Of a stretch of DNA of 64,000 nt, positions 1 through 13,108 are shown one piece after another (within the stretch, counting starts at the first letter, position 1; the number at the start of each line of letters is the position of its first letter). The notes beneath the pieces were generated by a model, which was not told the DNA's origin, made no database searches, and saw nothing but the letters and a program-made list of their open reading frames with translations. A program made the translations under genes and the position numbers. Source of the stretch: Himantopus leucocephalus (taxonomy: Eukaryota; Chordata; Aves; Charadriiformes; Recurvirostridae); NCBI GenBank assembly GCA_003993805.1, contig RSEF01000014.1, positions 8,104,746 to 8,168,745 on the forward strand, written 5' to 3'.

Positions 1-3000
1 TTGAAATCTATCAGCTCTTGATGGCTAATTTTGTACTACATGAGTAAAGCAAGTTCTAATAACTCACTTGGGACTTCACTCCAGTACTTACAAGCTACGT
101 GCTTTTCATATTCATAAAACAAAACTAATTGCCTTTCATGGATGAATGTTCTAAGAATTTTTAATCCACGTCAGCTGCAAACTCTAAAAATCCATCCCCA
201 TATATTTAAAACTCTCCCTCCCACCCACTCACTTGTAACATGTTTGCTGCAAACAAACTATAAGGCAAAGATAATCCATCAGGCTCCTACATCAGTATTA
301 TTTATTTTTTTGCAAGTTACTCCTAAAGTCAATTGCCCACATTCTCACAAGCTTAAAATAAACTGAAAACACTAATTACATTTAGCGAGGGGAAAAAAGA
401 CAAAATCTTTCATTCCTACAAAAAAAGCAGTTACAAACAAGTTTACTCCTTAGCTGCAGCATGCTACAGCAGATTTTTAAGTAAATGTTCATACGTGATA
501 ATTAAAATGTGTTATGAATGAAATGAAACAACTCTCGCAGTGGACTATTTCACGTGCATGTTCCCACACCCAGTTCTCCCATAGATCTACAACTATGAAG
601 GTGAGAGCTGTGTCCTCTGGAAAATGATGATTATCCCACACATAAAGCAAACTAGACAGTGAGGAGTCTGCAGCTTCTGAGGGCTGACAGCTCATGTTTT
701 CTAGTGTGAAATGCCTCAGTTTGCTTTTCAATTTTGCAGCCTTTGCTCACACTGCTCTACAAGATGACAGCAGGCCTATGCAAGAGGCAGCTAGCTCCGA
801 TCCCATTCAAATTTTCCAATAACTCTGCGGCTTGAAGATCAGCGTCTGGAATACACTAAGCATTCTCACCACGGGAAGAGGGGAGAGCTGGCTCCTGTTC
901 CGCTAGGTAACAGGAATCACTTTTGCCAACGCTGCTGTCATTGAAGGGCTCTATTGCCAGCTGCCCGTTCCAACAATCCAAGCTCACTATGCCTGCAAAA
1001 GCTTAGCAGCTAAACACTTCCAAACGATCTTCTCAGGAAACCTGAGTGCAAATCAGGCGACAATAATAACAAGATATATGTGTGCAATTCCGTCTTGTAC
1101 AGGCTGAGAAATGCAGATTTCTTGGTCTCTAATAACCCTATTAAAAATTCTGCTCTGTTTCTACAGCCCTGTTTCTCATGTGTCACTGCCGTAGGAAAGC
1201 CTGAAAAAGACTGATAAACAGAAAATGTAAATACCGTAAATTTAGATCAAGTATGCAAATGCCTATTTCTGAGACTGTCGTTTTAATTTTTCTGTAAGTC
1301 CCCATTCACCAGCTCGTGTCATCTAGTCATACGACTTTGTAAATTCTTCAGGTCAGGAACTGTCCCAATGCATTTCACATTCCACTGCAATCGCCTATAT
1401 TGCATGATACCATTAGTGTCGTAAAATTAAAACCAATATAAATGTATCAGGGGACTGCAGCATACTTTTGGAAAATAACTATATTGGTCCTTGGACAGTT
1501 AAAATTCTAACTAGAACACAGATCTTGAGCACGGCTTACAAACAGTTTGGCTTATTTACCATATGGAACAGGGAAGCAAACCCTAGCAAATGAAAAAGGC
1601 TGATCTAGCACATTCTGAAAACTGCAGAGGATGGATGGGAAGGTAACTTTCCCCGGTGTGAACATACACGATTTTCTGGGATCTACAGAGAACCACCTCT
1701 CTGGTCCTTGCTGCTTACAGCTCGTTAATCAACAACACAGGAGATGTCACAGGATACCAAATAACAAAACCTACTGAAGCCTTTTTGGCAGTGTGACACT
1801 GATATACATTCGTGTCACTGCTCCTGCTTGGGAAAGCAGTACCAGCAAAGGCACTAGCCTGGCCCCGTTCACTGGTGGCCAGCTGAATGACTGAGCTTCA
1901 CCAGCTCCGGCTGAGGTTAGCCTCTCCCGAGCATTCCCTTACGTTTCTGGGTGAAGCAAGACTTTCTCAACTTCTTTTGGGTTTTATATTCATGTACACT
2001 GTGCACGTTCTTCCTCTGAGCCAAGCAGCAGCTTCCTAAGCAACCAACAACAGTATAATGATGCCTTTTATGAAAGAGTGCTCTTTAGAGGTGTAAAGCT
2101 TGCCTGAGCGAGGCTGCACCATTTCATCTCTCTCCTGGTGATCATCAACGGCCTGGAGATGATTCTGCAAGCCAGCATGCAACCTAAGGTTTTGCTTTAA
2201 GGGATGCTATATGTGAAATACCTCATTAGCTGCAGCAAGACTCAAGGCCTATAGTCTTTAAGGAACCTGGTTGGAAGAGGGATTTTTCATTACTCAATGG
2301 CGATGCCAAGTCTGCGGCATAGATGGGGATTTTAAAGGCAGTTTTAATTATAGTAGGTAAAACCCACACATGATCAAGCTGCAGTGTCAGAAAACCATCA
2401 GAACTGAACACTGACCCATTTGGGTTGTTTGCTGAACTTTAATCACTTTCCAAGTCTGACAGCTGCTCAAACTTAATTGCTCATTATGCTTGTAAATAAA
2501 AACTGATCTCACTCTCTGATTAGCCAACCATCCTATAGTTGCCATAACAACTTCTTGTCTAATAAGTGATTTCAGATTTACCATTATTTGTACTAGCAGA
2601 AAATTTCACAAAGGTCTGAGATCGCTCTTTTCACTAAAATACCCTTCTAATTAGAAGAACCGAAAATCAGCACATAAAGGGCAGCTCAAAGATAATGAAA
2701 AAACAAGCTATTTGCTACAACAGCTTAAACATGAGATAAGGGTACCCCAAAACCAAATATATGCCAGATCCTGCTTAACCCCTGCCTTTCACTATCAATC
2801 ATCTTATTATCATACCTATACCCCATAACAACTGCTCAGAAAAATACTAGACGGCAAGCAGGTAATCACTGGTCACAACGTGGAGACTGATTTCAAGATT
2901 CACTCCAGATCAACTATTCCAAGAAAGTTTGCATATTTTTTCTCTGCTAAGCTTACATTAGGAACCAATTAACTGGTTACATTCCTTAATACTCCGTTAA

Positions 3001-6000
3001 CTGATAGGAGCGCTTTTTGGTGAACACTGAGGAGTTCAGATTCCCGACAGCTTCATGTAAAAGAGGGAAAAGCGTTTGTATTGAGCCCAACAGATGTACA
3101 TTGCATCAACTGCAGTGAAAGATGTTTTGGAAGGAAGAGCTACAATATAGTATCTCATCTCTGGATCACCTCAGTCAAAAACTTACTTCAGGCTTGACTT
3201 TTTGGACAGAATTACTAATTAAAGCCTTGCAGAGGTCTGGAAAAAAAAATCTCTAGTAAGTATTTGGTCATCACAGCTTAGTAAAACACCTCTATCAAAA
3301 CATACAGACATATTTGTTAGTCTGAGAAGACAAAGTGATGGGGGAGCTATGAAATATCGCTAGCCTGTGGGCCTAGTACAGCATAAAGACTTTCCAAAAT
3401 TTGCTGGCAAAGCTGCTCAAGCTTGCAATTTATTCAATCTGTTCAAGGTAGCTTTTTGTGTGTATAGGCAAAGAAGGATGCCCTTTTCCTTCCAAAAGGA
3501 AAATAAATGCAGAAAGCTATAATTGAGACAAAACTAAAGTTTAAAAAAAAAAGTCAGGAAATACCAGATTTTAAAAAGGGACTTTTTCTGCATTTACTCA
3601 GCTATGCAAGAAATGTGATTTTTTTGTTATTTGGGTCAAATACGAAGCTGGTCACACTTCTTGCAGAAGATGTATCCCACAAAAATACAGAGGATACAAC
3701 ATGTCCAAGTTAAAAATATCCTCAACATTCCTGACCACATTTGAGATGTAAGAAAGTCTTTCTTGCCTTAAGAACAAGAAACCGATGCTCTGCAAAGTTC
3801 TTGGGGTTCAAACACAGTTTATAACACCAATCTGTGCCTTCACTTTGTGTACGTTTTCTTTGATCTGAATTTGAACAAAGAATTTCTTCCCAATGTAATC
3901 TAACACAGAAGGCTTTTGAGGACCAGCTGGGGAGCAGACTGGCTTACTCTCAAAGAATAAGCACGCTTATGAACTAACCAAACTATTCAACAGGTTTCTT
4001 CTGAGTATCTTCTCATTTTTGAGTCTCCTGATGCTCTCCAAGACTACGCTGCAAACACTGAGCTGCCAAAGGGTTTCTGTGAACTGAGAAACACAGAAGC
4101 AGCGGTAAATAGTCTATATATAGCTGTGCCAGGAATTGCCCAAACAAAGACAGAGTATATACATACACTGAGGTTTTTTTCTTCCCTAATCCTTGGTTTT
4201 GAAATGAGTTACTACATTATGGGGCCTACCTTATAACTCTGGCAGGTACAGAACAATCGTAGAGAGTATATTTAAATGTAAAGACGATGCTGCCAATAAT
4301 GGACTGGCTGAATTTATCTGCATCTCCCTTTCTTGAGCAACGGGAAGAGTACCTACAGATTGGAAGATCTGGCTCTATGAGTTATGTAAAGACACGCTTA
4401 CCTGTAGAAAAGGACCTGCTCCTAAGGGAAGAGAGACCAGGCTGTAGCAAAGCCTTTAGACCAGCATCTTTTGTGCTCAAGAATCATCAGTTTTAAAAGA
4501 GCCCTTTCCCACTGACGATAACTGAAACAAATGAGCCAAACAATGGTGAACTGTCAGCAGACTGACTAAGCAAATACTGAAGATAAGGCCTATCTATTCT
4601 AGATAGGATTTTTATACTCAGCAACAAGTTTCTTTTATGTAGTCACCTAGTAATTCCCCAGGTGGATGCAAATGAGAAAACTGAAAACTAGTTCTGGGTG
4701 ATCTGTGCAGACTCATCATATGGGGGAAGAACCGTGTTACTCAGGCTGTCCTTTCAGGTCACTTCCTAACTTCTCAGGGCTCCTACAATGCTTCTTTCTC
4801 ACCCGTGTTCTCCAAACATTTGTGCTTTTTATCACCTATACACTGCACAGGTTTTTAAACCAAAACACAAAGTGTGAAATTATTTACCCACTGCAAAATA
4901 TGAACTATCAGACAAGGAAAGACATTGCTAGGCCAACCCTGAGGAGCACCAGCCTTGCAGGTACTATGCAGTGTCCTTCCCCACAAAGGACAGTCTCACC
5001 GAAATTTCTGCAACAACTGCTGTGGTTCCTCCACTGACCATTATCACCGAGGATGCTACCAGATGCCTTGATCACCTTCAAAGAGTGCTTAATTAAAAAT
5101 CCAATGTAGTTTATGAAATCAAAGGAAAGTCTGACTACTGTTTTTAATTCAACTAAGGAAAACACACAATACTTCATTTTTTGGTGAAAATTGTTTTGGA
5201 TGAAATATGAAAACAGTTGGAAGGGTCTGTGGGGACTTTCTAACTATGTTTTTAGTTAAGCATATTTTAAATATGCAGTTTAGAAAATCTGCTGAGTACA
5301 TGAACAGAGCAGTATCAAACTGGGAACGAGCTGTCCTCACACTGCAACCTCTCACATACAGATTTATATTAGAAGCATATGGAATATACATTTAAGCGTA
5401 CTGTGCTGGAAGAGATAAAACTGCATTACTCAAAGATACATGCTATAATACCTTCATGAACTACAATCTGCTTTTGTGCCTATAAAATAAATCCAGTCTT
5501 AGAAACCTAGTATTAAATAGTATTATACTAATTATCCAGCTTCACACATGTATGTAGTTTCTCCAAGTTGCCAGATTCATGACTCAGTATTTATTTGCTC
5601 CTTTAAAAGCAAAGATATCCATTTTCATATTTCATGGAGATTTTCCTTACAACATAATCCATTGTCATGAAGTGAAAGCAGATCCAAATAATCTTATAAA
5701 ACTAAAAGCACTTTATCAGACTCTCTTTTGCATGACTAGCACAATTCTTTATGAACAGGTGGGGGCTGGATTTTTAACAACTGACCAGCTACAGGAGTAC
5801 CTATAAAAGTACTTCAACTCTGAGGAGAGTACTTCTTGTGCCCTCTTCATTGCAGGCAAAGACAAAATTAATTTTTTTGAGACAGCATATGCTGTGGGCA
5901 TCTGATAGCAAGAAAAGTTACTGCTATCTTGTACTGAGAAAAGCTTCCCTTAGAACAGTGCACAATACTTCAGTGGTTACGGGTAAGCGCAAAGGATGTT

Positions 6001-9000
6001 TTATTTTATTATAATGCAGTGAATGAAAAGAGAGATGATTCAGACCCCAACGGCATGCTGCAAACACGTAATTTTATTGGTACCAGATCCTAAGGTTACG
6101 GTATGTACTTTAAGCACTGACTTCTGGCATTGGGAAAAGGTTTGTCTTTAAAAAATTTTTTTCCATACAGCACAGCAAAGTAGTAAGTTCACTCTGAAGG
6201 GAACTTAGGCAAATTGTGTATGTGGACAAGAAAGCCTGGGTTAATTCCTCCTGCAGGATTACCATGGGCTGCTCACCGTAATACATCTCTATTCTTGCAT
6301 GTAGCCATCAACTCATTTATTTAGGAACTATTTTTTTTTCTAAGACTCATAAAAATCTTAAGATACAAGAAACCTGAAGAAAGGTCTTAAGTGCTTCTTT
6401 ATGGAAAGGAAAAAAAGAGGGGGGAACAAAACAGCAGCTCTGGAAAGAGACTCTGTCCACCATATTTATTATCAATTTAACAGCCTTGAATGGAAACTGC
6501 AAGTGCTTTGATAAAAATCAATTGAAAAGCTGTCTGCCTCACTGTTGCTTCAATAAAGTGCCTCTGTATCTTTTGCTGAAACCCTGTTTTTGTAGCCTCC
6601 TTAAACAATACTCTGTATTAAATCACTGCGCTGTGCCTCCTCTGAAAACAGACTCCAAGGCAAGTGCCCAGACCAGCACCCCTCATTCAAACCTCCCTTC
6701 ATCAACAGGGACCAAGGGTGTCAAACAGCATCATCTGATCAACACCCACACCCCCAGTTATACAGGACACCTTAATTTCTACTGTATTGTTAAAAATTAA
6801 CTTTCAGGTCTCTGTGCATTTAGCTCAGGTGCTGGACCTCTCCCCCTGGAGGTCTTTGGCTCTGAGTCAAGCAGACTTCAGGCTGTGGCAAGAACAGCTG
6901 ACTTCAGCAGTACGCACAGCCCTGACCAGAGCCCTTACCAAAACAGACCTCGACACTCTCGTCCATCACCCCATGAGGAGCCCATTTCACACATCACTGC
7001 CCCAACTCAGCCCTTCGCACCTGAGGGAGCCGGGGGGGGGCAACAGCAAGATTTGGTTTGGATTCAAACAAATAAACACTCTCCTGAAGCCTCTGCAAAG
7101 TCTCCAGAGTAAAAAAAAAATACTACAAAATGTTAACTGGTTTTACTGTGTTCTCATGTGTAAGCCATATGGCCTATATCAAATAAGCAGAATGAGCAAA
7201 AAGCAGTCACCAGTACTCCACATTCTTGTAATTCAATCAGCTTTAATCATCTAAGATGTTTTCGCTAACCTACAGTAAGGGCATTTGTTCTAATAACCTT
7301 GAATAGAGTGGTGACACTTTAAAGATGGCTCCCTTGAACAAAGAAAGATAAAAACACAATTTATGGCAGGATGTTGAATCTCAAGGCAAATTCCTGCTAC
7401 TGTAAATTGCAGCTTTTTCCCCAGGTCAGCCCCTCTCCCAATAGCAAGCAGTCTGTCTTTGCCGTTTTACTACACATCCTTCTGTACTTCTCACTGATCA
7501 GGAGTATTCTTCAAAATAGTCCTCCTCTAAGGATCTAATCTATTGTATTTACAGTATGAACAGGAAAAAATAAACAGTTCAGTTGTAAGAATCAGGCCAA
7601 CACTCAATGCCACAAAGGATCTTGTCAGCCCCAACATACTCAGCAGCCTGCAAAACCCATGGCACCCAATTCCACCCTCTAGACTCTTCAGCTTTCCACC
7701 CCTCAAGCTTTCACAAGACCTTCTCCAGGGCTGGTGGCACAACCACCCTTCAGCTGGCCAGAGCTGTGCAGCACTAGCTGTCAGTGCGAGCTCCAGTGCC
7801 CCCCCAGGCTCCTCATCCAGCATCGCCGACAGCTGCTGGATTCACCAGGCGCCAAGCACTGTTTAAAAACACCAGAAGCACACCAGGCACAACACACAGC
7901 CCCTGCTCAGCGATCTTCCTGAGGAGGCTTTCTAGGAAGCACTGACCACCAAGAAAAGCAACACTGTGAAGGGACCATGAAGACTTCTTCTAAGTCCTGT
8001 GGGATGCTGAAAAGCATCATTTGCTCACAAAGCCTTTGGGAAGTAATGGATTCTGCTACAAAATCCCGGACGAGATTTTTAGCTTACATGTAAAATAATG
8101 CTATTGCCCACCTCCCTTCACTGCAACCTCCAGGTGAAAAGCAATATGAATTGGGCAAAATGGATTCTAATTTCAGGAATCTCCTCAGCACACCACAGCA
8201 GCTGACTGCCTTCCATACAACAGCCCTGTCAAAAACCACCCCTTCTGCTCAGGAGAGGATGGTGCTAGAGACGTAAGGACAGTTCAGGGTCTAAGTGTCA
8301 ATCAAAGTATTTAAGAAAAATGAAGTGAGGTTTGTAATTAGAGGCCATGGTGATGGCTTATACAGTCTTTCGGATGCTACCACTGGAAACTAAATAGAGG
8401 CTACCATATAAGCCAGTCAAAAAAACAGGTAGCTTTCAGCGATGAGGAACCTGGCTGCCATTTAAACTGTCACTTCAGATGCAGGAGACTCTATCCATCT
8501 CCATTACAAATCCTCTGAGCTCATCCTAGCATTACTTTCCCACATTAAGCAAAAGAGGTAACATAAAAAGCCTGTCTAGCTTCAGACATTATCCAGATAA
8601 AGAGAAGAAGAAAAGAGAAAATCCCTTGTATTACCACTCTTAGCTCTCCCCAAACCTTCTCTGACATCTTTGTTCTTTCAGACCTGGCATTTATCTGAAG
8701 ACATTGTCTCGCCCTAATTAAATCTTCATGTGAACCACTGCTACTTCCTGGCAGAGAACATGCATTCTTGGTGTGCTGATGGACCTACATAATTTTCTGC
8801 ACTTCTCCCTTATGGTGAGTGTTAGGCCTTGCTTGAAAACATCACAACTGTGTTCAACACAATATGTTTAAACAGAAATACAAAATCATTCAGTTTCTTT
8901 TAAAGAATGAAGAGAAACATAAGTGAAAATTATATTCCACAAGCTCATTGAAAAAAAACTGTGGAAACACTGGGCAAATAGCACCGTCTGAGAACAAGGC

Positions 9001-10640
9001 ATGCTTTTGTTTTACTGTTGTCTCAGAAAGGGATAACTGGCAGTGACAGGAGAAGCAGAAAAATTTTTCTTCCAAAATAAAATCTGCAGCTATCTCTTCC
9101 CCCTGGGAATGAAAAAAAAAAAATTCTTAAAAGTGCAGCTGAATTTTGCATTAAGGGAAGTTGCATTACAAGCCCCTCACGCACACCTAACCTTATCTGA
9201 TGAAAGCAGCTCCTTCAGAGCTTTGTGTTCGAAGCCTCTAAGTTGGCAGCGACTGCTCATTCAAAGAGAACAAGGGGGTGTAAGAGCTATGAAAATCTTT
9301 GCACTCCAGAGTTAGAACAGCAGAAGGCTAGGAAAGCAGATTTTACTTCTAACCCCGCCCAACAATTCTTAAGTCTCAAGGAAACCCCTTTAAACCACTT
9401 ACTGACGCTAAAAGAAACTGACAATAAATAGATGAGAAATTATTGCCTTCCCTTAACAACGTTCATTGTAGAAGGCTTGTCCAAGCAGCAAAGCAGCCAG
9501 CTGTCCTGGCAGATGTGGTCAGATGGCCAAACACAACAAAGAAAATTCGCTTTAAAATCACGTTTAACTTTCACTGTTCTCGTTATTATCCTCCAACTCT
9601 CAGCACTTCTCTCCCTAAGCAGAAGAAATAGACACCCCAGATGGCTAAAGAAAAACAGCAAGCAATACATATGCTCCATACAGTCTGACAAAGCAAGAGT
9701 CCAGCCATCTTCAAACCACAGTGCGAGACTTACCCATTTAAAGGCCTTTTACCTCTACAAGGGAGTGTCTCCGCACGTGTGGGTGAGGAGACTACTGTAA
9801 AAGAACTTCTGAGGTTTGAGGCCACGACCAGATACTCTGCAAAATTTTTCCACTTCAGTTTCCAAGGACGCAAGTCTACCATCGTTCCATAGATTAATAT
9901 AGAATAGACTATACATGGCTATACATTATACTATATATAACCCCTACATAAGGCATTAGAATTACTGCTGCGTATGAATCAAATCAAGGGAACTAAGAGC
10001 ATGGTTTCACGGAAAGGGATGTTAGAGCAAGTGCATTCAACTGAACATCGCCTTGGCTTCTGGGACCGTACGCCACGGTCCCCGCACTGCAGGAACCTGA
10101 GCCAGTCTGTTGTTCCTTCCCACTGCAATATGAGAGATCTTGTATTTCTTCAGGGCCTAAGCGAAGAAAGCGGAAGGCAACGACAGCCCACCCAACCGTG
10201 GGCAAGTTATCAAACTCTGCAGAAGTGGCGCCCAGGCTTTCTCCTATGGCCCTGGCCACGGCAACCCAGACCGAAACCAGACTTGCCACAGTTGAGAGTG
10301 AACGCTTCTGTGAGAAGGAGAGAGTAGACACAGCAACCCAGAGAGGCCTTGGCTAGCCGCACAGTGAAAGCACACTCAAAATAACTTGTCTAATGTCACC
10401 AAAGCATTAGCAAAACCACAATTCAAGCTCCAGGCTGAAAATGGAGCACGTACTTGTATCTCTAAACCATGTGACCCTCTCTGCATATGCACAGTCCAGG
10501 GAGGTTTCAACACTTTGGGAAAAAGGTAGCTGAACGCCAGGGCTCCTCTGTAACAAGGTGGGCACATGTAGGAAAAGGAGCTGGGGGATGCAACAACTTT
10601 CCTTCATCCACCAACCATCTTGAGGCGCAGTCACTCCTTC
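1..10640. other. Non-coding stretch, presumed TOM1L2 intron 1
   Basis: I see no recognisable exon here on either strand. The open frames are short, AT-rich and resemble no family I know. In the human 17p11.2 order, TOM1L2 lies next to DRC3 in divergent orientation, so this stretch most likely belongs to the long first intron of TOM1L2 on the minus strand. I looked for the VHS-domain exons that would follow exon 1 and did not find them. A short AT-rich, partly palindromic patch lies at about 9890-9950. The assignment rests on synteny, not on sequence seen here. Confidence 0.45.
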
Positions 10641-10649
10641 CCCAAGGCA

Positions 10650-10885
10650 AACAGCCTGCCTGAGGCCACCACTACCCCCACAGCCCTCTGCTGCCCACAG
10701 AGCCCTCCACGATCCACACTAACCCCCAGAGACCTCCTCCACTAAGGCCTACAGCACCTGCCAACCCTGAAAGCCCCCCACCACCTCCAGAGCCCCCACC
10801 AAGCTCAAGATCCCCGCTACCCCGAGTCCCTCCCACACCTCCAGAGCCCTCCACTAGCCCCCACAGATGCCTCACCGCCCCCCAT
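10650..10885. repeat. C-rich degenerate minisatellite-like sequence beside a gap
   Basis: The sequence repeats short blocks such as cagagccctcca and cccccacagag at irregular spacing on the plus strand, with very few G residues. It runs directly into the run of N at 10886. Low-complexity, strand-biased sequence of this kind often breaks assemblies. The long glycine-rich minus-strand frame across it is an artefact of this composition. Confidence 0.6.
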
Positions 10886-11215
10886 NNNNNNNNNNNNNNN
10901 NNNNNNNNNNNNNNNNNNNNNNNNNNNNNNNNNNNNNNNNNNNNNNNNNNNNNNNNNNNNNNNNNNNNNNNNNNNNNNNNNNNNNNNNNNNNNNNNNNNN
11001 NNNNNNNNNNNNNNNNNNNNNNNNNNNNNNNNNNNNNNNNNNNNNNNNNNNNNNNNNNNNNNNNNNNNNNNNNNNNNNNNNNNNNNNNNNNNNNNNNNNN
11101 NNNNNNNNNNNNNNNNNNNNNNNNNNNNNNNNNNNNNNNNNNNNNNNNNNNNNNNNNNNNNNNNNNNNNNNNNNNNNNNNNNNNNNNNNNNNNNNNNNNN
11201 NNNNNNNNNNNNNNN
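10886..11215. other. Assembly gap (330 N)
   Basis: A run of 330 unknown bases lies between the C-rich repeat and the DRC3-side promoter. By synteny, the first exon of TOM1L2 (minus strand) should lie in or near it, since no TOM1L2 start is visible on either side. The N length may be nominal. Confidence 0.95.
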
Positions 11216-11289
11216 CCTCTCCCACCCCGCCCTGACTGGCATCCGCGCACACCAACCGCAGCTCGCTCTGCCAAGCGTTGGCCCGCCTC

Positions 11290-11700
11290 CCTGCACTCGA
11301 TTGGACTGTGGCTGGACGCCCCGTGGAGTCATAGGTTAAAGAGCGTGCCCATCACTGTCAAGCCAGGGGCCCGCCCCCGCGGTAGTCCCCGCCCTTTCCA
11401 CGCCCTCGGGTTGATGGACAGCAGTGACACAGCTACCGGCATTCTCCATTGGGCAACGGCCAGACCATTCTCTAATGCTACTGGGCAAGAGAAACATCAA
11501 TCATGCGAGCCTCCTCCCGCCCCCGAGGGCACTGTGCAGGCGCTGATTGGCTGACACGGATTTCTCGCGCTCTGATTAGCAGCCAGCTTTCCCACCCGCT
11601 CCCTAAGCATTGGCTGCTGAGACTGTCACGTGGTCTCCCTTAGCAACGCGCCTGGGCTTCCTTAGCAGCTGGGCCGGGTGCCGGGCCCGAGGCGCAGGTG
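11290..11700. promoter_or_regulatory. CpG-rich promoter of DRC3, probably shared with TOM1L2
   Basis: GC- and CpG-rich sequence with four inverted CCAAT boxes (ATTGG at 11300-11304, 11448-11452, 11546-11550 and 11609-11613), the NF-Y site arrangement typical of TATA-less bidirectional promoters. An E-box (CACGTG) lies at 11627-11632 and an RFX-type X-box at 11633-11647. A possible donor of a non-coding first DRC3 exon, CAG|GTGGGG, is at 11698, since the first coding exon begins only at 13092 after an acceptor. The promoter role is inferred from composition, motifs and position; the transcription start is not determined. Confidence 0.6.
11633..11647 (+). promoter_or_regulatory. Candidate X-box (RFX site) of a ciliary gene
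   Basis: GTCTCC-CTT-AGCAAC fits the RFX consensus GTNRCC(N0-3)RGYAAC with one mismatch in the left half-site and a perfect right half-site. RFX factors drive many ciliary genes, and the downstream gene is the axonemal DRC3. It overlaps the edge of the CpG-rich core, just after an E-box. Confidence 0.5.
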
Positions 11701-13091
11701 GGGGCCGGGCCCGGGCCCGGTACCCGTACCGGGGGCGCGGAGCGGGCCTGGAGCCTTAGGGACCCGAGGCCTGAGGGGTCGGGAGGCTGGGATTTGGGCC
11801 TGGGTGGGTCTCGGGGGGGAAGGCGGCAGCCCACCTGTGTCAGAGGCACCCTGACAGGCAGAGTCAGGGTCCCTGTCCCGGGCCCTGCTGGGCCTGTGGG
11901 GGTCGAGGACGGGGCCTGAGCTCCGGCTGGCTGTGGGCAGCATCTTCTCTGGGTGACAGACCCACTGCTCACACTGACACTCACGTTGTTCTCACTGGGT
12001 GCAGTGAGATGCTGACCTCGTGGTGTGATTCACTCTATGGAACTGACGTTGGCTAAAGAGATGATGGACAAATACAATCTAGCAGGTCAAGGATGAATAA
12101 ACCCAGAACCTGCTACTCCTCGATCTGTATTGAGCACAGTCAAAGAAAGGTTTGGTTTGTTAATGAAAAGCCATGATGAGAGAACTTTATAAATCCAGAC
12201 GTTTATTGTTCTTGTCCTCCTATGCAAAAAATGAGCAGAACTTCTTCCACTACCTTACGAAAGCAAAAGTTTGAAGATTCAAGTCCTTCATACTGATTCA
12301 TTAACAGTGCACAGTTCTAGAAAGAGAAATAGTCTCGTTGCCTCCAGGGCAACATTAGGGATATTTAAATGACAAAGCCAGGACCAAAGCTTTGACTGAC
12401 TAAATTGTCTGTTTCCCAAAGCGAAGGTGTTTGTGTGCAATGCTATATATTGACTGAACTAGAAAGCCTTTAGTATGGATCTGCATCAAGTGCCTTCCTT
12501 GGAATATCACCGTTATTGTTTATAAGTTTTCCTCCTTCCTCAAATTTGTTTCACTTTAATTATGATGTTGGTGTTTAAAATTTAGTGAACGGCTGTGGTT
12601 AATTATTCAGTGCATACCTCTTACTCTAGAAATTAAAATTGCCTATAATGAGAAACTTACTTTTTAAAGCTAGATTAAATGGTGCACAGAGCCTTGAATA
12701 TGCCCTCTTCGTGAAAAGGGGTTTCAGCAACGGGTGACTGCCACGCAATGGATCATTGCTGTTCATAGGTGCCGCACAGAGGCTCCTTTCCTGGTCTGTT
12801 TATCTGGCCAAAATCTGGCGTTCTTCATGGAAAACACTCAAATATGGTGTGAAGTTTGCATGTGATAGTGTTTGGCCATTTTACAGTGCTTGGGCTATAA
12901 GGCTGTGCTTAGAGTCGCATCAGTGACTTTGTGATAAAAGTTGTCTGTCTTTGGTATCAGCTGTGAGGTATTAGATCTTCTTAATACTCAGCTGTGCTCT
13001 TAATTCCTTGGAATTGTCGTGCCTGTTCAATGAATGTTGGAAATAGTAGCCAGGCAGTGATTTAATTTCTTTTTCTTTTCTGTCCTTTAAG
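11700..13091 (+). other. DRC3 5' intron region, no other gene seen
   Basis: After a CpG island tail (to about 11920), the sequence becomes ordinary AT-rich non-coding DNA that ends in a pyrimidine tract and AG acceptor at 13090-13091. I see no coding exon or repeat here. It is best explained as the intron between a non-coding first exon and the first coding exon of DRC3. Confidence 0.5.
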
Positions 13092-13108
13092 GCTGATACC
13101 ATCTAAAA

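Noticed and set aside
7527..7922. Overlapping frames of about 100 codons on both strands near 7.7 kb
   Set aside because: They are mutually overlapping, with no recognisable domain or convincing splice context; probably a locally GC-rich patch of intron.
10672..11332. Glycine-rich minus-strand frames around 11 kb
   Set aside because: They are made by the C-rich repeat and the gap; the visible residues do not resemble the TOM1L2 N-terminus.
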